Assembly (NCBI GenBank): GCA_016721875.1
Contig: JADKHG010000003.1
Location: 124,001 to 188,000, forward strand
Source: Sphingomonadales bacterium
GTDB taxonomy: Bacteria > Pseudomonadota > Alphaproteobacteria > Sphingomonadales > Sphingomonadaceae
Reading direction: 5' to 3'
Length of the DNA stretch: 64,000 nt
Below, in pieces: positions 1-8,240 of the stretch; within the stretch, counting starts at the first letter, position 1; each line of letters starts with the position of its first letter. Both the position numbers and the translations under genes were made by a program. Below the pieces are notes generated by a model, which was not told where the DNA came from, did not search any database, and worked only from the letters and a program-made list of their open reading frames with translations.

Positions 1-58
1 CATGCAAGGCTATGCCGAAAGCACCGAACAAGATCAGGATGCGAGGGACGCGGCATGA
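1..58 (+). CDS. 3' end of an upstream gene (partial)
   Basis: A frame open from base 2 runs into TGA at 56-58 and encodes a polar, acidic C-terminus ending in residues ESTEQDQDARDAA. The stop overlaps the ATG of the next gene (ATGA), which suggests translational coupling. Too little is present to name a family; the neighbouring exosortase-type genes suggest it belongs to the same polysaccharide/secretion locus, which is inference only. Confidence 0.5.
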   Translation, partial: MQGYAESTEQDQDARDAA

Positions 59-357
59 AACACTTCGCTTGCCCGCTTGTCACCGCCTTGCTCGCAGCCC
101 TGCCCGAATTGCGGCTGGTCAACAGGCGCGAGCGCGACTGGTTTAGCGCGACCTTTGCTGGCGTTCGAATGGTGCTGACCTTTGAGACCGATCAACCGAT
201 CGCGCCAGAACGGCTTTCATCCTGCCTTGAAGTGCTTGCGGAATTGCCAGTTGCCAGGTCTGGACGCTTTGTCGCCGACATGTGCCTTGCCGAATGCGAA
301 AACGGCGCAGAGGGCGTTCAGAAGATCGGGATCGAGGCTTTGCTGCTCGATGAATGA
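55..357 (+). CDS. Hypothetical 100-aa protein
   Basis: Small soluble protein of 100 residues with no signal peptide or membrane helix that I can see and no family I recognise. The start overlaps the stop of the preceding gene by the ATGA arrangement, which supports a coupled operon on the plus strand. It ends six bases before the stop of a convergent gene. Two cysteines near residues 77 and 81 (CLAEC) could form a small metal or redox site, but nothing else supports that. Real-gene call rests on the overlap and on normal codon use. Confidence 0.6.
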   Translation: MKHFACPLVTALLAALPELRLVNRRERDWFSATFAGVRMVLTFETDQPIAPERLSSCLEVLAELPVARSGRFVADMCLAECENGAEGVQKIGIEALLLDE

Positions 358-363
358 TCGTAA

Positions 364-1347
364 TCAGCGGCTGCGCGCGTTCATCTTGTGCAATGTTTCC
401 AGCGCGGAACGGAGCGCCGCATCCATGTCATCGTTGGATTTTGCCGATGAGGAACCGGGCTTTGCGCCGTCAATTGCTGAAAGATAGGGTTGCGGACGTA
501 TGGGTGTGTCTGCGGCTGTCACGTCCGCAGTTATTGATGGTGCCGGATCGATAGCAAGCGGCGCATCGCTCGAAACAATCTCGCGGGCGACGCGGTCGAG
601 CTCATCGAGCTTTTGTTGGCGCTGCGCAACCGCCTGTTCGAGCCTTTCAACGACGCTCACAAACTGGCCTTCTGCAGGATTTTCCGCGATGGCCGCGGGT
701 GCCGGGACAACGGTCTGCTCGGGCTCTACAGCAGCACTGCTTTCGACCGCTGCTTCAACCATCACTGACGATGCTTCTGGCATCGGAGCTTCGAACACTT
801 CAGCTTTGGCTGCGACGGCGGGTTCGCCAAAATCACGATGCGCTGAAATCGGGCGGCGCGGCGGTGCGTCAGGGTGGGCGTCTTCGGCACGCAGCTTGGG
901 CAGGTCAGCCAGATCCTTGATTCCATCCGAACCCTTGCGGCGCGATTCGACAAAGTCTGACAGTTTTTTCTTCAGCGCATCAAAGGCAGAAGGCTTGGAA
1001 TCCGCGATGACATTGTCTTCGCGGTCGAGTTGCACAATCGGCGCAGCCGGTGAGACGGGCGCCGCAGGTGCAGCGGCTCTGACAACAGGCGACGCATTTT
1101 GCCGCAGCAGAAAAGCGGACAGCAGGGCAAAGGCCAGCGCCGCGGTTGCAAAGGCGATTAGTGCGCGGGCGGTATCACCCAGCGGTGCTTTAGTCGAAGG
1201 GAAGACTTCGGAAATACCGGTCGAACCGGTGATGGTTTCGTAAATCGCGGTCGGCACAAACATCGCGGCAACTGCCGTCGCAGCGGCCCCGGCCAAAGCA
1301 ATGGCCAGTGCGCGAATTTGTCCATCCATGGCGTTGTTAAGACGCAT
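364..1347 (-). CDS. Hypothetical membrane protein with long disordered tail
   Basis: About 327 aa from the ATG at 1347, chosen because an AGG sits four bases upstream and because a longer start at 1410 would run into the preceding gene. Two transmembrane helices (about residues 8-30 and 58-80) separated by a short loop are followed by roughly 240 residues rich in Ala, Pro, Glu and Val with low predicted order, ending in a short amphipathic helix. This architecture suggests an inner-membrane anchor with a cytoplasmic or periplasmic tether. It lies 37 bases after the glycosyltransferase gene on the same strand, so co-transcription is likely. No conserved domain recognised. Confidence 0.7.
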   Translation of the reverse strand: MRLNNAMDGQIRALAIALAGAAATAVAAMFVPTAIYETITGSTGISEVFPSTKAPLGDTARALIAFATAALAFALLSAFLLRQNASPVVRAAAPAAPVSPAAPIVQLDREDNVIADSKPSAFDALKKKLSDFVESRRKGSDGIKDLADLPKLRAEDAHPDAPPRRPISAHRDFGEPAVAAKAEVFEAPMPEASSVMVEAAVESSAAVEPEQTVVPAPAAIAENPAEGQFVSVVERLEQAVAQRQQKLDELDRVAREIVSSDAPLAIDPAPSITADVTAADTPIRPQPYLSAIDGAKPGSSSAKSNDDMDAALRSALETLHKMNARSR

Positions 1348-1384
1348 CAAACCTGTTTCCCACATAATCCGGGTACACCTGAGA

Positions 1385-2617
1385 TCAGGCAGTAGACCCC
1401 TGTTTATCATGCTTTAACAAAGAATGGTAAACAGGATCGTAACGCAAAACATTGTGCTGCCAGTTGCGTTCAGCGGCCACAAAAGCACGGGCGTCTGCAC
1501 GGCGTTTTTCCCATAATTTGCGATCACCCAGCAATTTTTCAACCGAGCGAGCAAGGTCTGCCGGGTCGTCGGGAGCAAATAACGCGCCGGTTTTGCCATC
1601 TTCGATCAGTTCACGGTGCCCGCCTACGCTTGAGGCCGCAACCAGCCGCCCCTGCGCCATTGCCTCCAGCGGCTTCAGCGGTGTCACCAGATCGGTCAGC
1701 CGCATCGACTTGCGCGGATATACCAAGATGTCGACAAGGCTGTAATAACGCTCAACCTCCGAATGCGGAACGCGGCCGACGAAGTGGATGCGGTCGCGCG
1801 CCGGGGAAGCCTCAGCCTGTGCGCGCAGAGTCGATTCCATCGGTCCTCCACCAACGAGCAACAACTGTGCGTCCGCAGCTGCACCTTGCATCAACGGCAT
1901 CGCCGCTATCAGATCATCGATGCCTTCATAGTCATAAAAGCTGCCAATATAGCCGAGCACGGTCTTGCCGGTCAGGCCGAGCTTTGCCGCCAGCTCTGCG
2001 TCATATTCGGGCGGAGTCCCGAACAGCTCCAGATCAACCCCATTGGGCGACTCAAAGACTTTTGCCGGATCAACCCCGCGACCGATAAGGTCGCTGCGCA
2101 ATCCCTCACAAATCACCGCGACCCGGTCGGCCCTTGCAATCACATGGTTTTCCAGAGCGCGGGTCAGGCGATATTTGACCGATCCTTCGCTACCGGTGAC
2201 ATTGCCGACCGCTGCATCTTCCCAAAAGGCGCGGATTTCATATACGAAGGGAATAGCAAGCCTTTTGGCCGCCCGTGCCGCACCCAAGCCGTTCAGCGCA
2301 GGCGAATGGGCATGGACGATATCGAACGGCCATTCGCTATGCAGGTCAACGATGCGCCGCGCCAGCACAGTAGTTTCGTTCCATTCGCGCAGCGGTGGCG
2401 GCCCGCCCGCCGTTGCTGTGGTGCGAAAAAAACGCAAACCATCAACGGTTTCGCCTTCACCGCTGCGTTCCTGCCCGTGCTGATACTGACGCACACCCGT
2501 CAGCCCGGCGACTTCCCAGCCCAGCCCCATTTGCGCCGTCATGATGGCGCGGGTGCGGAAGGTATATCCGCTGTGCAGCGGCAGGCTGTGATCAAGGACG
2601 TGCAGGATGCGAGGCAT
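1385..2617 (-). CDS. Glycosyltransferase family 4, exosortase A system-associated
   Basis: 410-aa GT4 enzyme that would transfer a sugar from an NDP-sugar to a lipid-linked or polysaccharide acceptor at the cytoplasmic membrane. The N-terminus (MPRILHVLDHSLPLHSGY) is characteristic of the exosortase A (XrtA)-associated glycosyltransferase family. The C-terminal Rossmann domain shows SPNGVDLELF, GYIGSF, and an E-x7-E-like segment (PLEAMAQGR...GGHRELI) typical of GT-B retaining enzymes. It is divergent from the O-ligase gene on the other side of a 310-base regulatory interval. Length is normal for the family. Confidence 0.88.
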   Translation of the reverse strand: MPRILHVLDHSLPLHSGYTFRTRAIMTAQMGLGWEVAGLTGVRQYQHGQERSGEGETVDGLRFFRTTATAGGPPPLREWNETTVLARRIVDLHSEWPFDIVHAHSPALNGLGAARAAKRLAIPFVYEIRAFWEDAAVGNVTGSEGSVKYRLTRALENHVIARADRVAVICEGLRSDLIGRGVDPAKVFESPNGVDLELFGTPPEYDAELAAKLGLTGKTVLGYIGSFYDYEGIDDLIAAMPLMQGAAADAQLLLVGGGPMESTLRAQAEASPARDRIHFVGRVPHSEVERYYSLVDILVYPRKSMRLTDLVTPLKPLEAMAQGRLVAASSVGGHRELIEDGKTGALFAPDDPADLARSVEKLLGDRKLWEKRRADARAFVAAERNWQHNVLRYDPVYHSLLKHDKQGSTA

Positions 2618-2760
2618 GATTTGTCTTAACCGAACAATGTTTAACGCGACGTCAACCCTGTCGGGTTTAGGGTTCGAACGCTATACATATCGGAATAGCA
2701 ATTTTTACGCTATGGACGGCAACGTCCGCACAGGCAACGTTTCCCAGGGGCAACAGACAG

Positions 2761-2937
2761 ATGGTCGACAATTTTTCGCTGTTGCTCAGCCATGTGCTTA
2801 TCGTGCTGACCTTCTGGCTGCTGACGCGTCGGGATGACCTGGACAACGAACCGCCTCCCCCGCCCGAGCCGGAACCGGAAGGCTTCGCAAAGCGCCGTAT
2901 GGCACAATCCGCCAAAGGACCATCGCGCGATGCGTGA
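2761..2937 (+). CDS. Small single-span membrane protein (58 aa) upstream of the O-ligase
   Basis: Short frame beginning ATG at 2761 with AGGGG about nine bases upstream. It encodes MVDNFSLLLSHVLIVLTFWL, a clear membrane helix, followed by an RRDD turn and a proline/glutamate-rich tail (five prolines then PEPEPE) and a basic end. The stop at 2935-2937 overlaps the ATG of the O-ligase at 2930 by eight bases, a strong sign of translational coupling. It is below usual ORF length cut-offs and easily missed. Function unknown; position suggests an accessory subunit of the exosortase-A type glycosylation machinery (inference). Confidence 0.72.
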   Translation: MVDNFSLLLSHVLIVLTFWLLTRRDDLDNEPPPPPEPEPEGFAKRRMAQSAKGPSRDA

Positions 2938-4294
2938 CCTGTTCTTCGTCGGTTATCTAGGGCTGCTGATGCTGATGGCGTTCAAGCGGCCATTTCTGTT
3001 CACGCTAACCTACGCCTATGTCGATATCATCGCGCCGCAACGGTTGAGCTATTTCCTGCTCAACTCGATTCCACTGTCGTTGATCCTCTTTGCACTGGCG
3101 GTGCTGGGATTCCTGATAAGCGACGACAAAAAGAATGTCCGGATATCGCCGAGATGGGGCCTGCTGCTGCTACTGCTGGTCTATTGCGCCTATACCACGA
3201 CCATCGCCGAGGAACCGATCGCGGCGCAGACCAAATGGGCCTGGGTTTGGAAGGCGTTGGTCTTTGCGTCCTTCCTGCCACTGATTTTGAATACCAGGCT
3301 GCGAATAGAGGCGCTGGCTTTGACGATGGTGCTGTGTGCTTCGGCGTTGGTGGTAACGGGCGGCATCAAGACAATGGCGGGCGGCGGCGGCTATGGTGTG
3401 CTGGTGATGCTCGTCGATATCAACAGCGGGCTATATGAAGGCAGCATCATATCCTGCGTGGCGATTGCAATCATACCGCTGATTGTCTGGCTGGCGCAGC
3501 ATGGTACGATCTTCAAACCTGACTGGAAGGTCAAGCTATACGCAACCGCATTGGTCTTTGCCTGCCTGCTGATCCCAGTGGGGACGCAAGCACGAACCGG
3601 GCTTGTGTGCATCGGGGTGCTGGCAATCTTGTCGCTGCGCCATGTCAAATACCGCTTCCTTTATCTCGCTGCGGCAGGTCTGATTGCGGTCTCTGCCATC
3701 CCCTTCCTGCCCGACAGCTATACCCAGCGCATGGGCACGATCAAAAAATATGACGCTGACGAATCGGCATCAACGCGACTCGCCGTTTGGAAATGGACAT
3801 GGGAATATGTGAAACAAAACCCCATCGGCGGCGGATTTGAGGTCTATCTGATCAATCAGGTGCAGTATAAAATCAAAAATGTGGGTCAAGCAGCGGATGA
3901 GGGTCCGGAAGATAAACAGGTCATTGATCAGGCCCGCGCTTTCCATTCGAGCTATTTCGAGATGCTGGGCGAACAAGGCTTTCCTGGCCTGTTCATCTGG
4001 CTTTTGATCCATATCGGCGGAGCCTGGCGGATGGAGGTCATCCAGCGCATGTACCGCAAACGCAATCGCGAGGAAGAGCGATGGGTCGCTCCGCTTGCGA
4101 CCGGACTGCAAAATGCACAGATCATCTATATGGTCGGGTCGCTGTTTGTGGGAATCGCCTTCCAGCCGTTTTTCTACATGCTCACTTCGACGCAGCTGGG
4201 GCTTGATACCTATCTTGCCCGCAGGCGGCGTGAATCGCTGTGGCGGCCTATCCGGAAGAAACGGAGACAAGTGGAAGCCGAGCCTGCAGCATAG
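2930..4294 (+). CDS. Putative O-glycosylation ligase, exosortase A system-associated (Wzy/WaaL-like)
   Basis: 454-aa polytopic inner-membrane protein, about ten to twelve helices, with the large periplasmic loop before the last helices that is typical of the O-antigen ligase/Wzy fold (around residues 250-370, with ARTGLV and the ESASTRLAVWKW...GGGFEVYLI region). It matches the exosortase A-linked ligase family, thought to join glycans to exported proteins or polymer. Start chosen at MRDLFFVGYLGLL because AAAGGA lies ten bases upstream; a longer frame from 2834 lacks support. The start overlaps the 58-aa membrane gene. Confidence 0.85.
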   Translation: MRDLFFVGYLGLLMLMAFKRPFLFTLTYAYVDIIAPQRLSYFLLNSIPLSLILFALAVLGFLISDDKKNVRISPRWGLLLLLLVYCAYTTTIAEEPIAAQTKWAWVWKALVFASFLPLILNTRLRIEALALTMVLCASALVVTGGIKTMAGGGGYGVLVMLVDINSGLYEGSIISCVAIAIIPLIVWLAQHGTIFKPDWKVKLYATALVFACLLIPVGTQARTGLVCIGVLAILSLRHVKYRFLYLAAAGLIAVSAIPFLPDSYTQRMGTIKKYDADESASTRLAVWKWTWEYVKQNPIGGGFEVYLINQVQYKIKNVGQAADEGPEDKQVIDQARAFHSSYFEMLGEQGFPGLFIWLLIHIGGAWRMEVIQRMYRKRNREEERWVAPLATGLQNAQIIYMVGSLFVGIAFQPFFYMLTSTQLGLDTYLARRRRESLWRPIRKKRRQVEAEPAA

Positions 4295-4334
4295 CGCACT
4301 TGTCGCAGCCGCAGTCAGGCGGTAGTCGGGTGCG

Positions 4335-5525
4335 ATGTCGAATGCAAAATTCCTGACCGCCACCAAGCCGATGTTTACTCCGCAAACGGCTGATCAATTG
4401 GGAGATCGGTTGCAACATTATCGCGATGCGACCGAACAATGGATCGTCGGCAACGCGTTGGAACTGGCGATTGCTCTGGCCGCTGGCATATTGATCTACG
4501 CAGTAACCAGTTGGATCAAGCGCCGCGCCGCACGCGCGGTACGGGGCCGGGTGGATGACACCTCGCTGGCGACCATTGCCCTGCGCGCAATTTCGCGCAC
4601 CAGCCGCTTTTTCCGGATATTCGTAGCGGCTGAATTGGTGAACGGTTTCGCCAATGCCCCGGAGAAGGTCAATAAAGTGATCTTCTACCTGTTTACCGTC
4701 GCAACCGTCATTCAGATCGCGATCTGGCTGCGCGAAATCATCCTCGCCTTTGTCGAACGGCGGGCCCAGCAAAGCGGATCGGAAAGCGATACTTTGTCGA
4801 GCGCCATGGCGCTGATCCGCATAGCCGTCAGCTTTGCGCTGTTTTCGGTCGCGGCGATTGTCATCCTGTCCAACCTGGGGGTCAATGTTTCTGGGTTGAT
4901 CGCCGGGCTAGGCGTCGGTGGCATTGCCATTGGTCTGGCCGCCCAAGGCATATTCTCTGACCTGTTCGCGGCGATATCGATCATCTTCGACCAGCCGTTC
5001 AGGCGCGGTGACACGATCAGCTATGACACCACTACAGGCAGGGTTGAAAAGATCGGGATGAAAAGCACGCGTCTTCGCGCGCTGTCGGGTGAGCAGAAAA
5101 TCATTTCGAACAGCAAATTGCTCGAAAAGGAAATCACCAACGGCACGATGACCGACCACCGCCGGACCAATTTTGTGCTGGGGCTGGTTTATCAGACACC
5201 GGCATCAGTGCTGTCCACATTGCCACAGACGTTGCGCGAAATTGTCGAGGCAGAGGATCTGGATTTCATTCGCGCCGGGATGACCGCATTCAGCCCCAGT
5301 GCCTTTGATTTTCAGCTGGTGTTCGATGTAAAGGGCGACGATCTCGACCAGTTGTTCGAGGCGCGGCACAAGGTGGCGCTGGCAATAATCGACCGCTTTG
5401 CCCGCGATGGCATCGCCTTTGCCTATCCGACCCAGACGACCTTTACAGCAGCCCCGGACGGTACATTGGTAATGCCCTTTGCCGGGCAACCAGCAAGTGC
5501 TCCCAAAGCCCCGCGCAAACGCTGA
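4335..5525 (+). CDS. MscS family mechanosensitive channel
   Basis: 396-aa inner-membrane channel expected to open under membrane tension and release solutes after hypo-osmotic shock. Helices are visible near residues 37-60, 115-137 and 155-178, then the pore-lining TM3 with its Gly/Ala pattern (GLIAGLGVGGIAIGLAAQG) and the conserved FDQPFRRGD entry into the cytoplasmic beta domain. The C-terminal alpha-beta domain includes RRTNFVLGLVYQT. It follows the O-ligase by 40 bases on the same strand but has no obvious functional link to it. Longer than E. coli MscS (286 aa), as for many alphaproteobacterial members with an extra N-terminal helix. Confidence 0.92.
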   Translation: MSNAKFLTATKPMFTPQTADQLGDRLQHYRDATEQWIVGNALELAIALAAGILIYAVTSWIKRRAARAVRGRVDDTSLATIALRAISRTSRFFRIFVAAELVNGFANAPEKVNKVIFYLFTVATVIQIAIWLREIILAFVERRAQQSGSESDTLSSAMALIRIAVSFALFSVAAIVILSNLGVNVSGLIAGLGVGGIAIGLAAQGIFSDLFAAISIIFDQPFRRGDTISYDTTTGRVEKIGMKSTRLRALSGEQKIISNSKLLEKEITNGTMTDHRRTNFVLGLVYQTPASVLSTLPQTLREIVEAEDLDFIRAGMTAFSPSAFDFQLVFDVKGDDLDQLFEARHKVALAIIDRFARDGIAFAYPTQTTFTAAPDGTLVMPFAGQPASAPKAPRKR

Positions 5526-5651
5526 TTCGCGCAAACAAGCACGCGCTGGAGTGAAGTGACGTAGGGTCAGCGGGGGCTTACAGGCACAGGCTTGCCAAGC
5601 ATCAGACATTGGCGCAAAACCGCGCGCAACACCCATATTCAGGAGCGGAAA

Positions 5652-6110
5652 ATGACAACAATCTCCCTTTCCGACCTCGTCGCAAAAACCGGCGAAGTCA
5701 TTGGTACGTCCGAATGGATCCTCGTCGATCAGGACATGGTCAACAAATTCGCTGACGCAACCGGCGACCACCAGTTCATCCACGTCAATCCCGACATGGC
5801 GAAAATGACCCCCTTTGGCGGCACCATCGCCCACGGGTTTCTGACTCTTTCTTTGATGCCAGTGATGATGGCAAAGTCGGACAGCCCGAAAGTCGAGGGC
5901 GTCAAAATGGGCGTCAATTATGGCGGCAACAAAACCCGCTTCCTCGCCCCGGTCCGCGTTGGCAAAAAGGTGCGCGGCTTATTCAAACTGCTCGAGCTGA
6001 TCGAGAAACGCCCCGGCCAGTGGCAGCAGACGATGGAATTCACCGTCGAAATCGAAGGCGAAGACAAGCCCGCTCTGATGGCCGAATGGATCACCCAGAT
6101 TTTCGTTTGA
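5652..6110 (+). CDS. MaoC family (R)-specific enoyl-CoA hydratase / dehydratase
   Basis: 152-aa single hot-dog domain enzyme likely hydrating trans-2-enoyl-CoA to (R)-3-hydroxyacyl-CoA. The hydratase signature is present: FADATGDHQFIHVNPD with the catalytic Asp/His pair, followed by FGGTIAHGFLTLSL. Start at 5652 is set by AGGAG seven bases upstream. It opens a plus-strand cluster with thiolase, a carboxymuconolactone decarboxylase-like protein and an ABM protein, so a fatty-acid or PHA-related role is likely. With a PHA depolymerase gene nearby, supply of 3-hydroxyacyl-CoA is a plausible role (inference). Confidence 0.92.
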   Translation: MTTISLSDLVAKTGEVIGTSEWILVDQDMVNKFADATGDHQFIHVNPDMAKMTPFGGTIAHGFLTLSLMPVMMAKSDSPKVEGVKMGVNYGGNKTRFLAPVRVGKKVRGLFKLLELIEKRPGQWQQTMEFTVEIEGEDKPALMAEWITQIFV

Positions 6111-6150
6111 ACGCAACTATTAGCCCTCATTTTAATAAAGGACCGCAATC

Positions 6151-7326
6151 ATGCGCGACGCAGTAATCGTTTCCACCGCCCGCACCGCAATTGGCAAAGC
6201 CTATCGCGGCGGGTTTAACGCCACCCTTGGCGCTACCCTTGGCTCCTATTCGCTAAAGGCCGCTGTCGAACGTGCCGGCATCGACGGCGCTGAGGTCGAT
6301 GACGTTCTTTGGGGCAGCGCGCTGCAGCAGGGTACGCAGGGCGGCAATATCGCCCGCCAGGTTGCACTGCGTTCGGGCCTTCCCGTCACCACCTCGGGCA
6401 TGAGCATGGACCGTCAGTGCTCGTCGGGCCTGATGACCATTGCGACCGCCGCCAAGCAGATCATTGTCGACAATGTCGATGTGATTGCTGCTGGTGGGCA
6501 AGAGTCGATCAGCCTTGTCCAGACCAAGGAAATGCGCGTGCAGATGGACATGGAATTGGTCGCCATGCACAATGCGGTCTATATGCCGATGCTGCAGACC
6601 GCCGAAGTGGTTGCCAAGCGTTACAATATCAGCCGCGATGCCATGGACGAATATTCGCTGGCGTCGCAGCAGCGTACCGCCGCCGCGCAGGCTGCGGGCA
6701 AATTCGACGACGAAATTGTTCCCGTCACCACGATGATGAATGTCGTCAACAAGGAAACCGGCGAAGTCAGCCAGAAAGAAGTCACTATCGCCAAGGATGA
6801 AGGCAACCGCGCTGACACCACGCTGGAAGGATTGAAGTCGCTGAACACGGTTCTGCCCGACGGTACGATCACCGCAGGCAATGCCAGCCAGCTGTCCGAT
6901 GGTTCGTCCGCCGCAATCCTGATGGAAGCCAAGGTCGCCGAGAAAAAAGGCCTCAACCCGCTTGGCCGCTATGTCGGTATGGCGGTTGCTGGCACCGAGC
7001 CTGACGAAATGGGCATTGGTCCGGTCTTTGCCATCCCGAAACTGCTCAACCGTTTCGGCCTGAAAATTGGCGATATCGGCCTTTGGGAACTGAACGAAGC
7101 CTTTGCCGTGCAGGCGCTGTACTGCCGCGATCACCTCGGCATCGATCCGGAAATCTATAACGTCAATGGCGGCTCGATCTCGATCGGCCACCCCTATGGC
7201 ATGACCGGCGCCCGCTGCGTCGGCCACGCCCTGATCGAAGGCAAGCGCCGCGGCGCGAAGCATGTCGTCGTCACCATGTGCGTCGGCGGCGGCATGGGCG
7301 CTGCTGGGTTGTTTGAAGTTTTGTAA
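6151..7326 (+). CDS. Acetyl-CoA acetyltransferase (thiolase)
   Basis: 391-aa thiolase carrying out reversible condensation or thiolysis of acyl-CoA in the cytoplasm. Catalytic residues are visible: Cys90 in MDRQCSSGL, His347 in SIGHPYGMTGAR, and Cys377 in TMCVGGGMGAAG. AAAGGA precedes the ATG by about nine bases. Full length for the family. The stop shares one base with the start of the next gene (TAATG), so the two are tightly coupled. Substrate chain length cannot be read from sequence; a degradative acyl-CoA thiolase is as likely as PhaA. Confidence 0.95.
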   Translation: MRDAVIVSTARTAIGKAYRGGFNATLGATLGSYSLKAAVERAGIDGAEVDDVLWGSALQQGTQGGNIARQVALRSGLPVTTSGMSMDRQCSSGLMTIATAAKQIIVDNVDVIAAGGQESISLVQTKEMRVQMDMELVAMHNAVYMPMLQTAEVVAKRYNISRDAMDEYSLASQQRTAAAQAAGKFDDEIVPVTTMMNVVNKETGEVSQKEVTIAKDEGNRADTTLEGLKSLNTVLPDGTITAGNASQLSDGSSAAILMEAKVAEKKGLNPLGRYVGMAVAGTEPDEMGIGPVFAIPKLLNRFGLKIGDIGLWELNEAFAVQALYCRDHLGIDPEIYNVNGGSISIGHPYGMTGARCVGHALIEGKRRGAKHVVVTMCVGGGMGAAGLFEVL

Positions 7327-7919
7327 TGCGATTGTCGGCGCCTCGCATCGCTCCCGTCGAGCTCGATCAGCTTGACGAAGAGCAGAGCGAGGCGCTGTCG
7401 GTTTTTACGGGCATCGCCCGCGATGTGACCAAGTCCGAAGGGACCGTGCTCAACATCTTTCGCACGATGGTGCATGCCCCCAAGGCCCTGACGGCTTTTC
7501 TGGCATGGGGCGGCTATATATTGTCGCGCCGCAACAGCCTGACGGAGCGCGACCGCGAACTGGTGATCCTGCGGGTCGGCTTTAATTGCCGCTCAGGCTA
7601 TGAGTTTACCCAACATACCCGCATCGGCCTTGATGCCGGCCTGACCGAGGCCGAAATCGAGGCGATCAAGGCCGGACCCGATGCACCTTCATGGAGCGCG
7701 GAGGACCGGGCTATGTTGAGGGCGACCGATGACCTGACCCGCGACTTTCATGTCAGCAATGCCAGCTGGGAAGCGTTGTCCTTCCTCAGGGACAAGCAGA
7801 AAATGGACCTGGTGATGACCGTCGGCCAATATACGCAAGTGTCAATGATGCTGAACAGTTTCGGCGTTCAGCTTGATCCGGGGCAAGCGCTTGACCCCGC
7901 ACTGGATGCCCGAGCCTAA
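7326..7919 (+). CDS. Carboxymuconolactone decarboxylase family protein
   Basis: 197-aa all-helical CMD/AhpD-fold protein. The motif CRSGYEFTQHTRIG corresponds to the conserved C-x3-YEW-x2-H block, with a single cysteine rather than the CxxC of true AhpD peroxidase partners. It starts on the last base of the thiolase stop codon and is followed by an ABM gene, an arrangement often seen in degradative operons of sphingomonads. Exact reaction unknown; family members include decarboxylases and thiol oxidoreductase-like proteins. Confidence 0.85.
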   Translation: MRLSAPRIAPVELDQLDEEQSEALSVFTGIARDVTKSEGTVLNIFRTMVHAPKALTAFLAWGGYILSRRNSLTERDRELVILRVGFNCRSGYEFTQHTRIGLDAGLTEAEIEAIKAGPDAPSWSAEDRAMLRATDDLTRDFHVSNASWEALSFLRDKQKMDLVMTVGQYTQVSMMLNSFGVQLDPGQALDPALDARA

Positions 7920-7944
7920 TCCCCAAATATCGAGAGGAATGAAT

Positions 7945-8238
7945 ATGTCTGGAGTAGGAGTAGTCGCAACACTGACCGTTGCCGAAGGCAAGAACGCCGA
8001 GTTTGAAGCGGTCTTTGGCGAACTGGCCGCCGCCGTCCGCGCGAATGAGCCGGGCAATATATTCTACACCCTCACCCGCTCACGATCGAACCCGCAAGTC
8101 TATCGCGTGCTCGAATGTTATGTCGATCAGGCCGCGCTCGAGGCCCATGGCAAGACCGATTATTTCCGCGCCGCGGGTCCGAAACTGGCTCCCTTCATGG
8201 CAGCCGCACCCGATATCGAATATCTGGACGCCGTATAG
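7945..8238 (+). CDS. Antibiotic biosynthesis monooxygenase (ABM) domain protein
   Basis: 97-aa dimeric alpha-beta barrel (ferredoxin-like) protein. Conserved features are VATLTVAEGKNAEFE at the first strand and ECYVDQAALEAHGKTDYFR near the C-terminus. Start at 7945 rather than 7939 because GAGAGGA lies directly before, and only the second ATG has workable spacing. The family includes quinone-forming monooxygenases and small stress proteins, so the assigned role is generic. It is the last gene of the MaoC-thiolase cluster and converges with the epimerase gene. Confidence 0.85.
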   Translation: MSGVGVVATLTVAEGKNAEFEAVFGELAAAVRANEPGNIFYTLTRSRSNPQVYRVLECYVDQAALEAHGKTDYFRAAGPKLAPFMAAAPDIEYLDAV

Positions 8239-8240
8239 GT

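Noticed and set aside
2607..2837. 76-aa frame overlapping the start region of the O-ligase leader
   Set aside because: No ribosome binding site, no hydrophobic or conserved feature, and it conflicts with the better supported 58-aa frame.
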